NCBI GenBank assembly: GCA_947449125.1
Contig: CANFQR010000025.1
Location: 1 to 10,037 of the forward strand
DNA: 10,037 bases
Source: Bacteroidota bacterium
Lineage (GTDB): Bacteria > Bacteroidota > Bacteroidia > B-17B0 > Aurantibacillaceae
Direction: 5' to 3'
Position numbers and translations under genes: made by a program. The notes under the pieces are model-generated. The model was not told the DNA's origin. It worked only from the letters and a program-made list of their open reading frames with translations, and made no database searches. Of this stretch, positions 1 through 7,391 are shown in pieces (within the stretch, counting starts at the first letter, position 1; each line of letters opens with the position of its first letter).

Positions 1-552
1 AACACTTGTATGGTTATAAAGATAAATTAAACCTATCAGCATAAATAGAGAACCAAACAAGGTATAAACAAAAAACTTGAAAGTAATTGCTCCTCTATTT
101 TCACCTCCCCAAAACAAACAAATAAAATAAATTGGAATTAGAGCTAATTCCCAAAACACATAAAAGAGGAAGCCGTCATTTGCTGTAAATACTCCTATTA
201 GCGCCATTTGCATCAATAAAATCAAGGCATAAAAACTATTGGAATTATTATATTGGTTTTTAAATGACGATAAAATAATTAAAGGCACTAAAAAGGTGGT
301 AAGTAAAACCATCAACAAACCCATGCCATCAATTGCTAATGAAAAATTTATGCCTAATGATTTTACCCAGGAATGATTAAAAGACAGCGCATCGTGCCCT
401 GGATTATGCTTAAACATAAAAAATGATCCTAAGGCAATACAAAATTCAATAACAGAAAGTGTAAGTGCTATGTTTCGTGCAAAACTTCCTTTCAAGAAAA
501 AAACCAAAATGCCTGAGAGCAACGGGAATAAAATTAATAAAACTGTTAACAT
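1..552 (-). CDS. nuoM: NADH-quinone oxidoreductase subunit M, 5' part (runs off the left edge)
   Basis: This is the N-terminal 184 residues of an antiporter-like, proton-pumping membrane subunit of complex I; the rest lies beyond position 1. Translation from the ATG at 552-550 begins MLTVLLILFPLLSGILVFFL. It shows about six hydrophobic segments (residues roughly 2-20, 27-47, 74-96, 106-123, 127-147 and 158-179). The motif FYVFWELALIPIYF at about 130-143 carries E135, matching the essential transmembrane Glu of TM5 in this family (Glu144 in E. coli NuoM). The sequence LAIDGMGLLMVLLTTF at 72-87 is typical of NuoM. The gene starts 17 bases after the nuoL stop with no Shine-Dalgarno sequence, so it is probably co-transcribed. 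The position after nuoL and the N-terminal sequence favour NuoM over NuoN. Confidence 0.95.
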   Translation of the reverse strand, partial: MLTVLLILFPLLSGILVFFLKGSFARNIALTLSVIEFCIALGSFFMFKHNPGHDALSFNHSWVKSLGINFSLAIDGMGLLMVLLTTFLVPLIILSSFKNQYNNSNSFYALILLMQMALIGVFTANDGFLFYVFWELALIPIYFICLFWGGENRGAITFKFFVYTLFGSLFMLIGLIYLYNHTSV

Positions 553-569
553 AAATTTCTAAAATCGAA

Positions 570-2456
570 TTAAATTATAAACGTTAATAATAAAACAAGC
601 ACAATACCTAATACCATGCTTATCACATAAAACCCAATATTACCGCGTTGTATGAGTCTTACCCCTGACCCCATAAATTTCACAGAACTACCAACACCAT
701 TAACAATACCGTCTATTATTTGAATATCAATAAATTTGTGAAAAACCAAAGACAAAACATCTAACGGCCTTCTAATAACCGCATCATAAATCTCATCAAT
801 AAAATATTTATTATATATAAGTTTTTGCAACGGCTTCATCTGATCTTCTTTTTCTGCAGGCAATACTTTGTTTTTAACAAACAATAAATATGTAAAATAA
901 ATTACAGTTGTAGCTGCCGCTACCGCAAGCCCCATTAAAACCCACTCTTTATCGTGGCTTAATGTGCTTGGGTTTTTCCGAATAATCACACTTTCTAAAT
1001 TATGGCTCATCCAATTAGGTAAATGCCAAAACTCAGGTAAACCAAGCAAACCTCCAAATACAGAAAAAACAGCTAAAACAATTAAAGGAAAAGTCATTGA
1101 TGCAGGCGATTCATGCAAATGATGCTCTTGTTCATGTGTACCTCTAAACTTACCAAAAAAAGTAAGAAATATTAATCTGAACATATAAAAAGCAGTCAGC
1201 ATTGAAGCTATCATTCCCAAAAGCCATAATGTTTTACTATGTTCGTATGTATGTGCTAAAATTTCGTCCTTACTAAAAAACCCACTAAAAGGTGGCAAAC
1301 CGCTTATTGCAATTGTTCCCAGCAACATGGTTACATATGTGATTTTTATTTTGCCGCTTAAGCCTCCCATTTTTCTTATATCCTGTTCTCCACCCATAGC
1401 ATGTATCACAGAACCTGCACCTAAAAACAATAAGGCTTTAAAAAAGGCATGTGTTGTTACATGAAAAACCGCAGAGCTGTATGCTCCAACACCTAAACCC
1501 AAAAACATTAAACCTAATTGAGAAACAGTAGAATAGGCCAAAATCTTCTTGATATCGTTTTGGAATAACCCTATTGTAGCGGCGAACAAAGCAGTAACAA
1601 CACCAACTACAGCAACAGTTTCACTGGCTACTTCACTAATTGAATAAAAAACATTAGATCGAACCACCATATAAATACCCGCAGTTACCATTGTAGCAGC
1701 ATGTATTAATGCTGATACTGGTGTTGGTCCGGCCATGGCATCAGGCAGCCATGTGTAAAGTGGAATTTGAGCACTTTTCCCCATAGCACCAATAAATAAC
1801 AATAAAGCTATAGTCGTTATTACACCCGTTTGAACTGTTCCAGCTTTCTGAAATATTTCATTATATGAAACGCTACCAAACGTAAGAAAAACTAAAATTA
1901 TCCCTAACAAAAACCCCAAATCACCTATACGATTCATTACAAAAGCTTTTCTGGCCGCATTATTATATGCGTTATTTTTAAACCAAAAACCTATCAATAA
2001 ATATGAACATAAACCAACACCTTCCCAACCCACAAACATAATTAAGTAGTTATTACCTAAAACAAGCAACAACATAAAAAAGACAAACAAGTTTAGATAA
2101 GTAAAAAATCTTGAAAAGCCTTCATCATGAGACATGTACCCAATAGAATACACATGAATTAAAAATCCTATACCGGTAATTATTAATAAAAACAAAGACG
2201 ATAATGGGTCAACTAAAAACTCAAATGGAATTTGAAGTGTTCCGGAATTAATCCATGAAAATAATACTACAATTTGAGATTTTACATTTGAATAATTTAA
2301 CTCATTAAAAATTAATGCTGCTAAAATAAAAGATAAAAATAGAGCAGAAGACGCGATAACTCCACTTAAATTTTTGTTTAACTTTTTTCCAAAAAATCCA
2401 TTTATTAAAAAACCTATTAACGGGAATAAAGGGACTAAACCTACTAACTTAATCAT
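570..2456 (-). CDS. nuoL: NADH-quinone oxidoreductase subunit L
   Basis: This is the distal antiporter-like subunit of the complex I membrane arm, thought to translocate protons. Numbering from the ATG at 2456-2454 gives 628 residues, close to the usual NuoL length. Key residues are visible: E145 in FVGWEGVGLCSYLLIGFW (TM5), K227 in GAMGKSAQIPLYTWLPDAM (TM7), H336 and K340 in HVTTHAFFKALLFLGAGSV, and K396 in LPPFSGFFSKDEIL (TM12). The C-terminal part (about 545-628) holds the long amphipathic lateral helix plus a final membrane helix, as in other NuoL proteins. The frame is also open from a TTG six bases upstream. I chose the ATG because MIKLVGLVPLFPLIGFLING matches a typical NuoL N-terminus and leaves a 9-base gap after the nuoK stop. 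Stop codon TAA. Confidence 0.97.
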   Translation of the reverse strand: MIKLVGLVPLFPLIGFLINGFFGKKLNKNLSGVIASSALFLSFILAALIFNELNYSNVKSQIVVLFSWINSGTLQIPFEFLVDPLSSLFLLIITGIGFLIHVYSIGYMSHDEGFSRFFTYLNLFVFFMLLLVLGNNYLIMFVGWEGVGLCSYLLIGFWFKNNAYNNAARKAFVMNRIGDLGFLLGIILVFLTFGSVSYNEIFQKAGTVQTGVITTIALLLFIGAMGKSAQIPLYTWLPDAMAGPTPVSALIHAATMVTAGIYMVVRSNVFYSISEVASETVAVVGVVTALFAATIGLFQNDIKKILAYSTVSQLGLMFLGLGVGAYSSAVFHVTTHAFFKALLFLGAGSVIHAMGGEQDIRKMGGLSGKIKITYVTMLLGTIAISGLPPFSGFFSKDEILAHTYEHSKTLWLLGMIASMLTAFYMFRLIFLTFFGKFRGTHEQEHHLHESPASMTFPLIVLAVFSVFGGLLGLPEFWHLPNWMSHNLESVIIRKNPSTLSHDKEWVLMGLAVAAATTVIYFTYLLFVKNKVLPAEKEDQMKPLQKLIYNKYFIDEIYDAVIRRPLDVLSLVFHKFIDIQIIDGIVNGVGSSVKFMGSGVRLIQRGNIGFYVISMVLGIVLVLLLTFII

Positions 2457-2465
2457 AAACAAAAT

Positions 2466-2777
2466 TTAATTTTTTAAATTACTTAATAAATCTGTATCAA
2501 TGCTTTTTACATTTCTGTAAATCATACTCAATATTGCTAAACCAACAGCTACCTCTGCTGCTGCAACAGCCATAATAAAAAAAACAAAAACCTGGCCGTT
2601 AGCATCGCTATGCAATGTACTAAAGGCTACTAATAATAAGTTAACAGCGTTTAACATTAATTCAATACACATAAAAATTATTATCGAATTACGACGGGCC
2701 ATAACTCCAACTGCACCAATAATAAATAAAACCGTGCTTAGTAGTAAATAATAATTTATTGAAATTCCGTTTATCAT
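2466..2777 (-). CDS. nuoK: NADH-quinone oxidoreductase subunit K
   Basis: This is a small membrane subunit of complex I, related to MrpC, that forms part of the proton path between NuoJ/H and the antiporter-like subunits. It has 103 residues, the normal family length, and three hydrophobic helices (roughly 8-26, 30-53 and 62-86). The two conserved intramembrane glutamates are present: E39 in [14 protein letters not shown] and E75 in [14 protein letters not shown], equivalent to Glu36 and Glu72 of E. coli NuoK. The ATG at 2777 is preceded by a run of six A bases and no Shine-Dalgarno sequence. It begins 14 bases after the nuoJ stop and ends just before nuoL, in the conserved J-K-L order. Confidence 0.97.
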   Translation of the reverse strand: MINGISINYYLLLSTVLFIIGAVGVMARRNSIIIFMCIELMLNAVNLLLVAFSTLHSDANGQVFVFFIMAVAAAEVAVGLAILSMIYRNVKSIDTDLLSNLKN

Positions 2778-2791
2778 TTTTTTATTTTTAA

Positions 2792-3304
2792 TTACTTAAT
2801 TTCTTTCTTTCCTATCATAATTGAGCCAACTAAAGCGGCAAGCAATAATATACTGGCTATTTCAAATGGAAACAAAAACTCTGTGAATAATACTTTTCCT
2901 AAATTTTTTACTAATCCTATTTGTGAAGAACCATAAGAATTCAAACCTAACTGCTCACTTCCTTTTAAAGAACCGACCAATACAAACAACATCATGCCAC
3001 CTGCAACACCAGCTATTATTTTTGTTAACCAAGTTTTTTGTGGTTCGCTATCTTGATTTAAATTCATTAGCATAATAACAAACAAGAAAAGAACCATAAT
3101 GGCCCCTGCATAAACAACAATATGAACCACTGCTAAAAATTGAGCATTTAATAATAAATAATGCCCCGCTATACAAAAAAAAGTTAGCACTAAATATAAA
3201 ACACTATTTACCGGATTTCGGCTAAAAACCACCATTAATCCAAACATAATAGACAGGAAAGATAATATCCCAAAAATCCATTGTGTAATTGTATATCCTA
3301 ACAT
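2792..3304 (-). CDS. nuoJ: NADH-quinone oxidoreductase subunit J
   Basis: This is a membrane subunit of complex I, equivalent to mitochondrial ND6, sitting between NuoH and NuoK. It has 170 residues with about five hydrophobic helices (roughly 8-27, 32-52, 57-81, 97-113 and 144-165). The family signature is [20 protein letters not shown] at 59-78. It contains the Tyr-Ala-Gly (Y65 to G67) of TM3, where a pi-bulge forms and is thought to switch during coupling. The preceding [20 protein letters not shown] segment is also characteristic. A polar loop at about 115-140 separates TM4 and TM5. It begins 16 bases after nuoI with no Shine-Dalgarno sequence and ends in GKKEIK before a TAA stop. Confidence 0.96.
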   Translation of the reverse strand: MLGYTITQWIFGILSFLSIMFGLMVVFSRNPVNSVLYLVLTFFCIAGHYLLLNAQFLAVVHIVVYAGAIMVLFLFVIMLMNLNQDSEPQKTWLTKIIAGVAGGMMLFVLVGSLKGSEQLGLNSYGSSQIGLVKNLGKVLFTEFLFPFEIASILLLAALVGSIMIGKKEIK

Positions 3305-3320
3305 AAGTTCTGTAAAAATT

Positions 3321-3917
3321 TTAATGTTTGTTTATTTTCTTTTCCTGCCAAACAGAATTGTGTTTAAGTCCTGGCAACTTTTTAAACTCTTCTACTTCAG
3401 TTGTTTGACGTTTTGAAACATCTATTCGTTTATCAATTTTTTCAACAAGTTTGTTTTTCCCATATACAAAATCTTCTCTTTCATATTCTGTCTCAACCAA
3501 CCTATCCGTTAAAAAAATTGCTTCTTTAGGACAAGCTTCTTCGCATAAACCACAAAATATGCAACGCAACATATTTATCTCATATGTCTTTGCGTATTTT
3601 TCTTCTCTATATAAATTCTCTTCCCCTTTTTTTCTTTCCGCGCTTTCCATGGTGATCGCCTCTGCAGGGCAAGCAACAGCGCATAAACCACAAGCCGTAC
3701 ATCTTTCAGCACCATTTTCGTCACGCTTCAAAACATGCCATCCTCGGTAAACAGCTGCCCTTGGTCTTGTTTCTTCTGGATATTTTACGGTAGCCCTACG
3801 TTTAAATAAATGACTGCCTGTAATTAACATCCCCTTTACTATTCCAGGTAAATAAAGCTTTTCCATTGAGGATTGCTCTTTATTTGAAACTACTTTACTT
3901 CTATTAGTTAATTGCAT
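3321..3917 (-). CDS. nuoI: NADH-quinone oxidoreductase subunit I (two [4Fe-4S] ferredoxin-like)
   Basis: This is the peripheral-arm subunit that carries clusters N6a and N6b and relays electrons from NuoG to NuoB. It has 198 residues. Two classical [4Fe-4S] motifs are seen: C73-x2-C76-x2-C79-x3-C83 followed by P (CTACGLCAVACP), and C119-x2-C122-x2-C125-x3-C129 followed by P (CIFCGLCEEACP). The N-terminal stretch around EKLYLPGIVKGM is the membrane-contacting helix region. A second Met at residue 18 could start a shorter form. I keep the ATG at 3917 because the LTNRSK stretch before it resembles the N-termini I recall for Bacteroidota NuoI. The C-terminal 50 residues are basic and polar. The gene follows nuoH after 12 bases. 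Confidence 0.96.
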   Translation of the reverse strand: MQLTNRSKVVSNKEQSSMEKLYLPGIVKGMLITGSHLFKRRATVKYPEETRPRAAVYRGWHVLKRDENGAERCTACGLCAVACPAEAITMESAERKKGEENLYREEKYAKTYEINMLRCIFCGLCEEACPKEAIFLTDRLVETEYEREDFVYGKNKLVEKIDKRIDVSKRQTTEVEEFKKLPGLKHNSVWQEKKINKH

Positions 3918-3929
3918 TATTATTTTAAT

Positions 3930-4985
3930 TTAATAAGTAATATGTCCTCTTAAAAATTCAACAACTACTGTAATTCCCAAATTTAAAAGAGAAAGCGGTA
4001 GTAAAATCTTCCATCCCAAATTCATTAATTGATCGTAACGAAAACGAGGTAGCGTCCATCTGATCCACATGAATACTGAAATAAATATGGCAATTTTTGT
4101 AAAAAAAGCTAAAAACCCAATAAGAGCAATCCATACTGAACCATCTTGAAAACCAAGTGCTGCATACAATTCATGAGACCACGGGAAATTATATCCTCCA
4201 AAATAAAAAGCGCTCATAATTGCAGAAGAAACAAACATATTAATGTACTCTGCAAATAAAAACAACCCTAATTTCATTGATGAATATTCAGTATGATATC
4301 CGCCAACCAATTCGGCTTCACATTCTGGTAAATCAAAGGGTGCACGATTTGTTTCTGCCAAAGCGCAAACAAAAAATATAATAAACCCCAAAGGCTGCCA
4401 AACTATATTGGCAAGGCCGGCATCTTGTTGTTCAACTATTTCTCGTAAACTTAAGGTTCCTCCTGAAGAAATAATCAAAGCAATAACCGCAATACCCATT
4501 GCAATTTCATAACTTATCATTTGGCTTGATGCACGAATTGCTCCAAGTAAAGCATATTTGTTATTTGATGCCCAACCACCTATCATGATACCATAAACAC
4601 CAATAGAAACAACACCAAAAAGGTATAACACCCCTATATTTATGTCGGTAATTTGAATAGCATATATTTTACCGCCTATTGAAACATCCTTACACCAAGG
4701 GATGACAACCCCTGTCATTAATGCTGTTAACATAAATAAACTTGGACCAAGAACAAACAAAAACCGATTGGAAACATTTGGGATTATCTCTTCTTTAAAA
4801 AACATTTTTCCGCCGTCTGCTAATGGTTGAAGTAAACCAAAAGGGCCTGCCCTATCAGGGCCTACACGATCCTGTAACAATGCCGAAAATTTTCGTTCCC
4901 ATAGTGTGGAATATGCAGCAACAGCAAGCGATATTACGAATACAATTGCGCACAAAATAAATTTATAAATAATAAACGTTAACAT
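3930..4985 (-). CDS. nuoH: NADH-quinone oxidoreductase subunit H
   Basis: This is the membrane subunit that docks the peripheral arm and forms much of the quinone chamber; it is equivalent to ND1. It has 351 residues and about eight membrane helices. Conserved blocks appear in order: ERKFSALLQDRVGPDRAGPF at 30-49, LLQPLADGGKMFFKE at 51-65, IRASSQMISYEIAMG at 150-164, and ETNRAPFDLPECEAELVGG at 211-229 followed by YHTEYSS. These hold the acidic residues E211, E221, E223 and E225 of the E-channel and quinone-site loop. Near the C-terminus is WIRWTLPRFRYDQLMNLGWK. Residue C222 sits between two of the conserved glutamates. The ATG lies 15 bases after the nuoG stop, without a Shine-Dalgarno sequence. 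Confidence 0.97.
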   Translation of the reverse strand: MLTFIIYKFILCAIVFVISLAVAAYSTLWERKFSALLQDRVGPDRAGPFGLLQPLADGGKMFFKEEIIPNVSNRFLFVLGPSLFMLTALMTGVVIPWCKDVSIGGKIYAIQITDINIGVLYLFGVVSIGVYGIMIGGWASNNKYALLGAIRASSQMISYEIAMGIAVIALIISSGGTLSLREIVEQQDAGLANIVWQPLGFIIFFVCALAETNRAPFDLPECEAELVGGYHTEYSSMKLGLFLFAEYINMFVSSAIMSAFYFGGYNFPWSHELYAALGFQDGSVWIALIGFLAFFTKIAIFISVFMWIRWTLPRFRYDQLMNLGWKILLPLSLLNLGITVVVEFLRGHITY

Positions 4986-5000
4986 GTTTTGTTTTCTTTA

Positions 5001-5984
5001 TCAAGGTTTTTTATCAATTGGCATAAATCCTAAAGCTTTTTGCTGCTTCATGATTTGCACTTTTAATTCGTTTAAATGTTGGTAGTGATTTTGAGAAATA
5101 ACCGAGTTTCTATTAATAGGAGATGGGCCTTCTATTACCCAATCACTTTTTTTCTTGTGATCGTACCTACAAGAATTACAAATAAATTCTTCTACTTCGT
5201 CCCATTGATCTTTACGGGCGGTAACCCTAACAACCTCTTCTCCTTTTAACCAAACCCTAGTTTTACCAGAACATTTATCACAACTACGATTTGCATCTAC
5301 CGGTTTAGTAAACCAAACTCGCTGTTTAAATCTGAAGGTTTTATCCGTTAATGCCCCTACGGGACAAACATCAATCACATTTCCTGAAAAATCATTATCA
5401 ATAAAATTTTCAATATATGTAGAGATTTCAGCTGCATCACCACGGGAAATAACACCATGAACGCGATTGTTTGTAATCTGATCGGCCGTTTTTACACAGC
5501 GATAACATAAAATGCAACGATTCATGTGCAACTTTATTTTATCACCAATATCAATCATTTCGTATTCGCGACGTTTAAATTCATACCTCGTTTTCGAAGA
5601 ACCATTTTCATAGCCTAAATCTTGTAATTTGCATTCTCCAGCTTGGTCGCAAACAGGGCAATCTAATGGATGATTAATTAATAAAAATTCCACAACTCCT
5701 TTTCTTGCCTCTAAAACATCAGGGTTAATGAAATTTTCAACTACCATTCCGTCCATAACCTCTGTTCTGCATGAAGCCACTGGCTTAGGCATAGGGTTTG
5801 GATTGGCGGAACTGCCTTGGGTAACTTTAACAATACAAGTACGGCAATATCCCCCGCTAGTTTTTAATTTTGAGTAATAACACATAGCCGGTGGTGCTAC
5901 CTCCGGACCAATCATACGTGCTGCTTGAAGGATAGTTGTTCCTTTTGGCACATCAATTTCTATTCCATCTATTGTTACTTTCAT
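5001..5984 (-). CDS. nuoG: NADH-quinone oxidoreductase subunit G, short form (N1b/N4/N5 Fe-S protein)
   Basis: This is the electron-relay subunit of the peripheral arm. The N-terminal [2Fe-2S] domain has C35, C47, C50 and C72 (N1b). The His-containing motif H105-x3-C109-x2-C112-x5-C118 binds N4. C157-x2-C160-x2-C163 with C207 in VIDVCPVGAL binds N5. The remaining 90 residues start like the family's next domain (CDKCSG at 235-240, then VWLKGEEVVRVTARKDQWDE) and contain C235-x2-C238 and C269-x2-C272. The protein then ends at 327 residues, whereas E. coli NuoG has about 900, so the large molybdopterin-oxidoreductase-like domain is absent. There is no frameshift remnant: a TGA stop (the only non-TAA stop seen here) is followed after 15 bases by intact nuoH. 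From memory, short NuoG proteins are usual in Bacteroidota, so I read this as a natural form, not a broken gene. Confidence 0.92.
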   Translation of the reverse strand: MKVTIDGIEIDVPKGTTILQAARMIGPEVAPPAMCYYSKLKTSGGYCRTCIVKVTQGSSANPNPMPKPVASCRTEVMDGMVVENFINPDVLEARKGVVEFLLINHPLDCPVCDQAGECKLQDLGYENGSSKTRYEFKRREYEMIDIGDKIKLHMNRCILCYRCVKTADQITNNRVHGVISRGDAAEISTYIENFIDNDFSGNVIDVCPVGALTDKTFRFKQRVWFTKPVDANRSCDKCSGKTRVWLKGEEVVRVTARKDQWDEVEEFICNSCRYDHKKKSDWVIEGPSPINRNSVISQNHYQHLNELKVQIMKQQKALGFMPIDKKP

Positions 5985-5999
5985 TGTTTAATGTTTTCG

Positions 6000-7337
6000 T
6001 TAAGAAACAAGTTTATTTAATCTATTATAATGGCTTATGTCCACAAATTTTTTCTTTCTTGCTATCTCAATAAATTCATCCTTAAAATGTCTTATTGCAG
6101 CTGCAACAGGCCATGCGGCAGCTTCGCCTAAAGGGCAGATTGTTTTTCCTTCTATTTTACTTTGAATATCCCAAAGTAAATCAACGTCACTTTCATTTGC
6201 TGTGCCATTCAAAAACTTCTTTAGTATTTTCTCTATCCAACCAGTCCCCTCTCTACATGGTGAGCATTGTCCGCATGACTCATGATGATAAAAGCGAGAA
6301 AAAGTGAACAGGTTTTTTACAATACTTGTATCTTCGTCCATTACAATAAAACCACCTGAACCTAACATCGTTCCGGTTTGAAAACCACCATCTGAAAGAC
6401 TTTCATAAGTCATTAATCGCGGTTCGCCTTTAGCTGTCTTCAAAATTAAATCTGTTGGTAATATCGGAACGGATGATCCTCCGGCAACTACAGCTTTTAG
6501 CTTTTTACCATTGCGAATCCCCCCACAGTATTCATCATTATATATAAAATCTTCAACTGTTATACCTAATTCTATTTCATAAACTCCAGGCTTGTTAATG
6601 TGTCCGGAAGCCGAAATTAATTTTGTTCCGGTTGATTTTCCAACACCTATTTTTGCGTATTCCTCGCCTCCCATATTTACAATAGGACATACAGCTGCAA
6701 TAGTTTCCACATTATTTACTACTGTAGGACAACCCCACAACCCTGCAACCGCTGGAAAGGGCGGTTTAATTCGAGGATTGCCTCGTTTACCTTCTAATGA
6801 TTCTAACAGCGCTGTTTCTTCTCCGCAAATATATGCGCCACCACCAACCTGAACGTAACAATCATGTGAAAAGCCAGCACCTAAAATGTTTTGACCCAAC
6901 CAACCTGCAGCGTATGCCTCTGCAATAGCTGCTTCTAAAATTCTTGCTACATAAAAATACTCTCCTCTTATATAGATGTAAGAGGTTTTTGCTCCTAATG
7001 CATAAGAAGATGTAATCATTCCCTCTATTAATGCGTGAGGGATTTTTTCCATCAAATAACGATCCTTAAATGTTCCTGGCTCCGATTCGTCTGCATTGCA
7101 AACCAAATAACGAGGAACTCCTTCCGGTTTGGCTAAAAAACTCCATTTCATTCCTGTTGGAAAACCAGCTCCCCCCCTTCCACGCAAACCAGACTTTTTT
7201 ACTTCATCTGTAACTTGATCAGGAGTCATTGTTTTTAATGCTTTTTCTACTGAAGCATAACCCCCATGCGCACGATAAACATCTAATGTATGAATATTAG
7301 GAACTTTATCGTTATGTATTAATAATTTTCTGCCCAT
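6000..7337 (-). CDS. nuoF: NADH-quinone oxidoreductase subunit F (NADH- and FMN-binding)
   Basis: This is the NADH-oxidising flavoprotein at the tip of the peripheral arm. It passes a hydride from NADH to FMN and then electrons to cluster N3. It has 445 residues, the same length as E. coli NuoF. The glycine-rich loop LRGRGGAGFPTGMKW at 51-65 and CNADESEPGTFKDRYLME at 80-97 form the FMN/NADH site. GGGAYICGEETALLESLEG at 165-183 is the second conserved binding block. N3 ligands are C355, C358 and C361 in ESCGQCSPCREGTGW, and C401 in TICPLGEAAAW. The ATG at 7337 is fixed by an in-frame TGA a short distance upstream. It has a Shine-Dalgarno-like leader, unlike its neighbours. The coding strand contains an in-frame run of seven G bases at 7171-7177, within the glycine loop. 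Confidence 0.98.
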   Translation of the reverse strand: MGRKLLIHNDKVPNIHTLDVYRAHGGYASVEKALKTMTPDQVTDEVKKSGLRGRGGAGFPTGMKWSFLAKPEGVPRYLVCNADESEPGTFKDRYLMEKIPHALIEGMITSSYALGAKTSYIYIRGEYFYVARILEAAIAEAYAAGWLGQNILGAGFSHDCYVQVGGGAYICGEETALLESLEGKRGNPRIKPPFPAVAGLWGCPTVVNNVETIAAVCPIVNMGGEEYAKIGVGKSTGTKLISASGHINKPGVYEIELGITVEDFIYNDEYCGGIRNGKKLKAVVAGGSSVPILPTDLILKTAKGEPRLMTYESLSDGGFQTGTMLGSGGFIVMDEDTSIVKNLFTFSRFYHHESCGQCSPCREGTGWIEKILKKFLNGTANESDVDLLWDIQSKIEGKTICPLGEAAAWPVAAAIRHFKDEFIEIARKKKFVDISHYNRLNKLVS

Positions 7338-7344
7338 AAGCCTC

Positions 7345-7351
7345 TCACCTC
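7345..7351 (-). promoter_or_regulatory. Shine-Dalgarno-like ribosome binding site of nuoF
   Basis: On the minus strand this reads GAGGTGA and ends 7 bases before the nuoF ATG. It is fully complementary to the conserved TCACCTC of the bacterial 16S rRNA 3' end. A second match, AAAGGAG at 7354-7360, lies two bases further upstream and complements the adjoining CTCCTTT of the rRNA tail. The two pieces together look like the full anti-Shine-Dalgarno complement split by a few bases. The other starts in this window for which leader sequence is available have A/T-rich leaders with no such match. Function is inferred, not shown. Confidence 0.55.
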
Positions 7352-7352
7352 A

Positions 7353-7377
7353 ACTCCTTTAATTTTTATAAAGAAAT
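7353..7377 (-). other. Possible weak hairpin in the nuoE-nuoF gap
   Basis: In the minus-strand transcript, ATTTCTTTA (from 7377 to 7369) can pair with TAAAGGAGT (from 7361 to 7353) over nine base pairs, including two G-U pairs, around a 7-base loop. The right arm contains the upstream AAAGGAG element, so pairing would hide part of the nuoF ribosome-binding region. The stem is mostly A-U and probably marginally stable. In an AT-rich gap such a pairing may arise by chance. No T-run follows it, so it does not look like a terminator. Confidence 0.25.
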
Positions 7378-7391
7378 ATTGGATTTGTTTT

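Noticed and set aside
1090..1145. His-rich loop in NuoL (HEQEHHLHESP) as a possible metal site
   Set aside because: A similar histidine-rich loop followed by HESP is common in NuoL, so nothing unusual is indicated.
2454..2462. TTG at 2462 as the nuoL start, two codons upstream of the ATG
   Set aside because: The ATG at 2456 gives a typical NuoL N-terminus and every other start seen in the window is ATG, so the TTG is less likely.
3451..3750. Plus-strand open frame of 99 codons opposite nuoI
   Set aside because: It lies wholly antisense to the clearly conserved nuoI and its translation only mirrors the Cys-rich ferredoxin codons. No separate family signal is visible.
3864..3866. Met18 of NuoI as the true start (MEKLYLPG)
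   Set aside because: Possible, but the upstream LTNRSK stretch resembles N-termini recalled for Bacteroidota NuoI, and the upstream ATG gives a normal 12-base gap after nuoH.
5001..5984. nuoG as a pseudogene or frameshifted gene
   Set aside because: The frame is intact, the N1b, N4 and N5 ligands are complete, the next gene follows after 15 bases, and there is no leftover coding sequence for the missing domain.
6095..6852. Two plus-strand open frames (6095-6307 and 6592-6852) opposite nuoF
   Set aside because: Both are antisense to conserved nuoF sequence, short, and without recognisable motifs; treated as chance frames.
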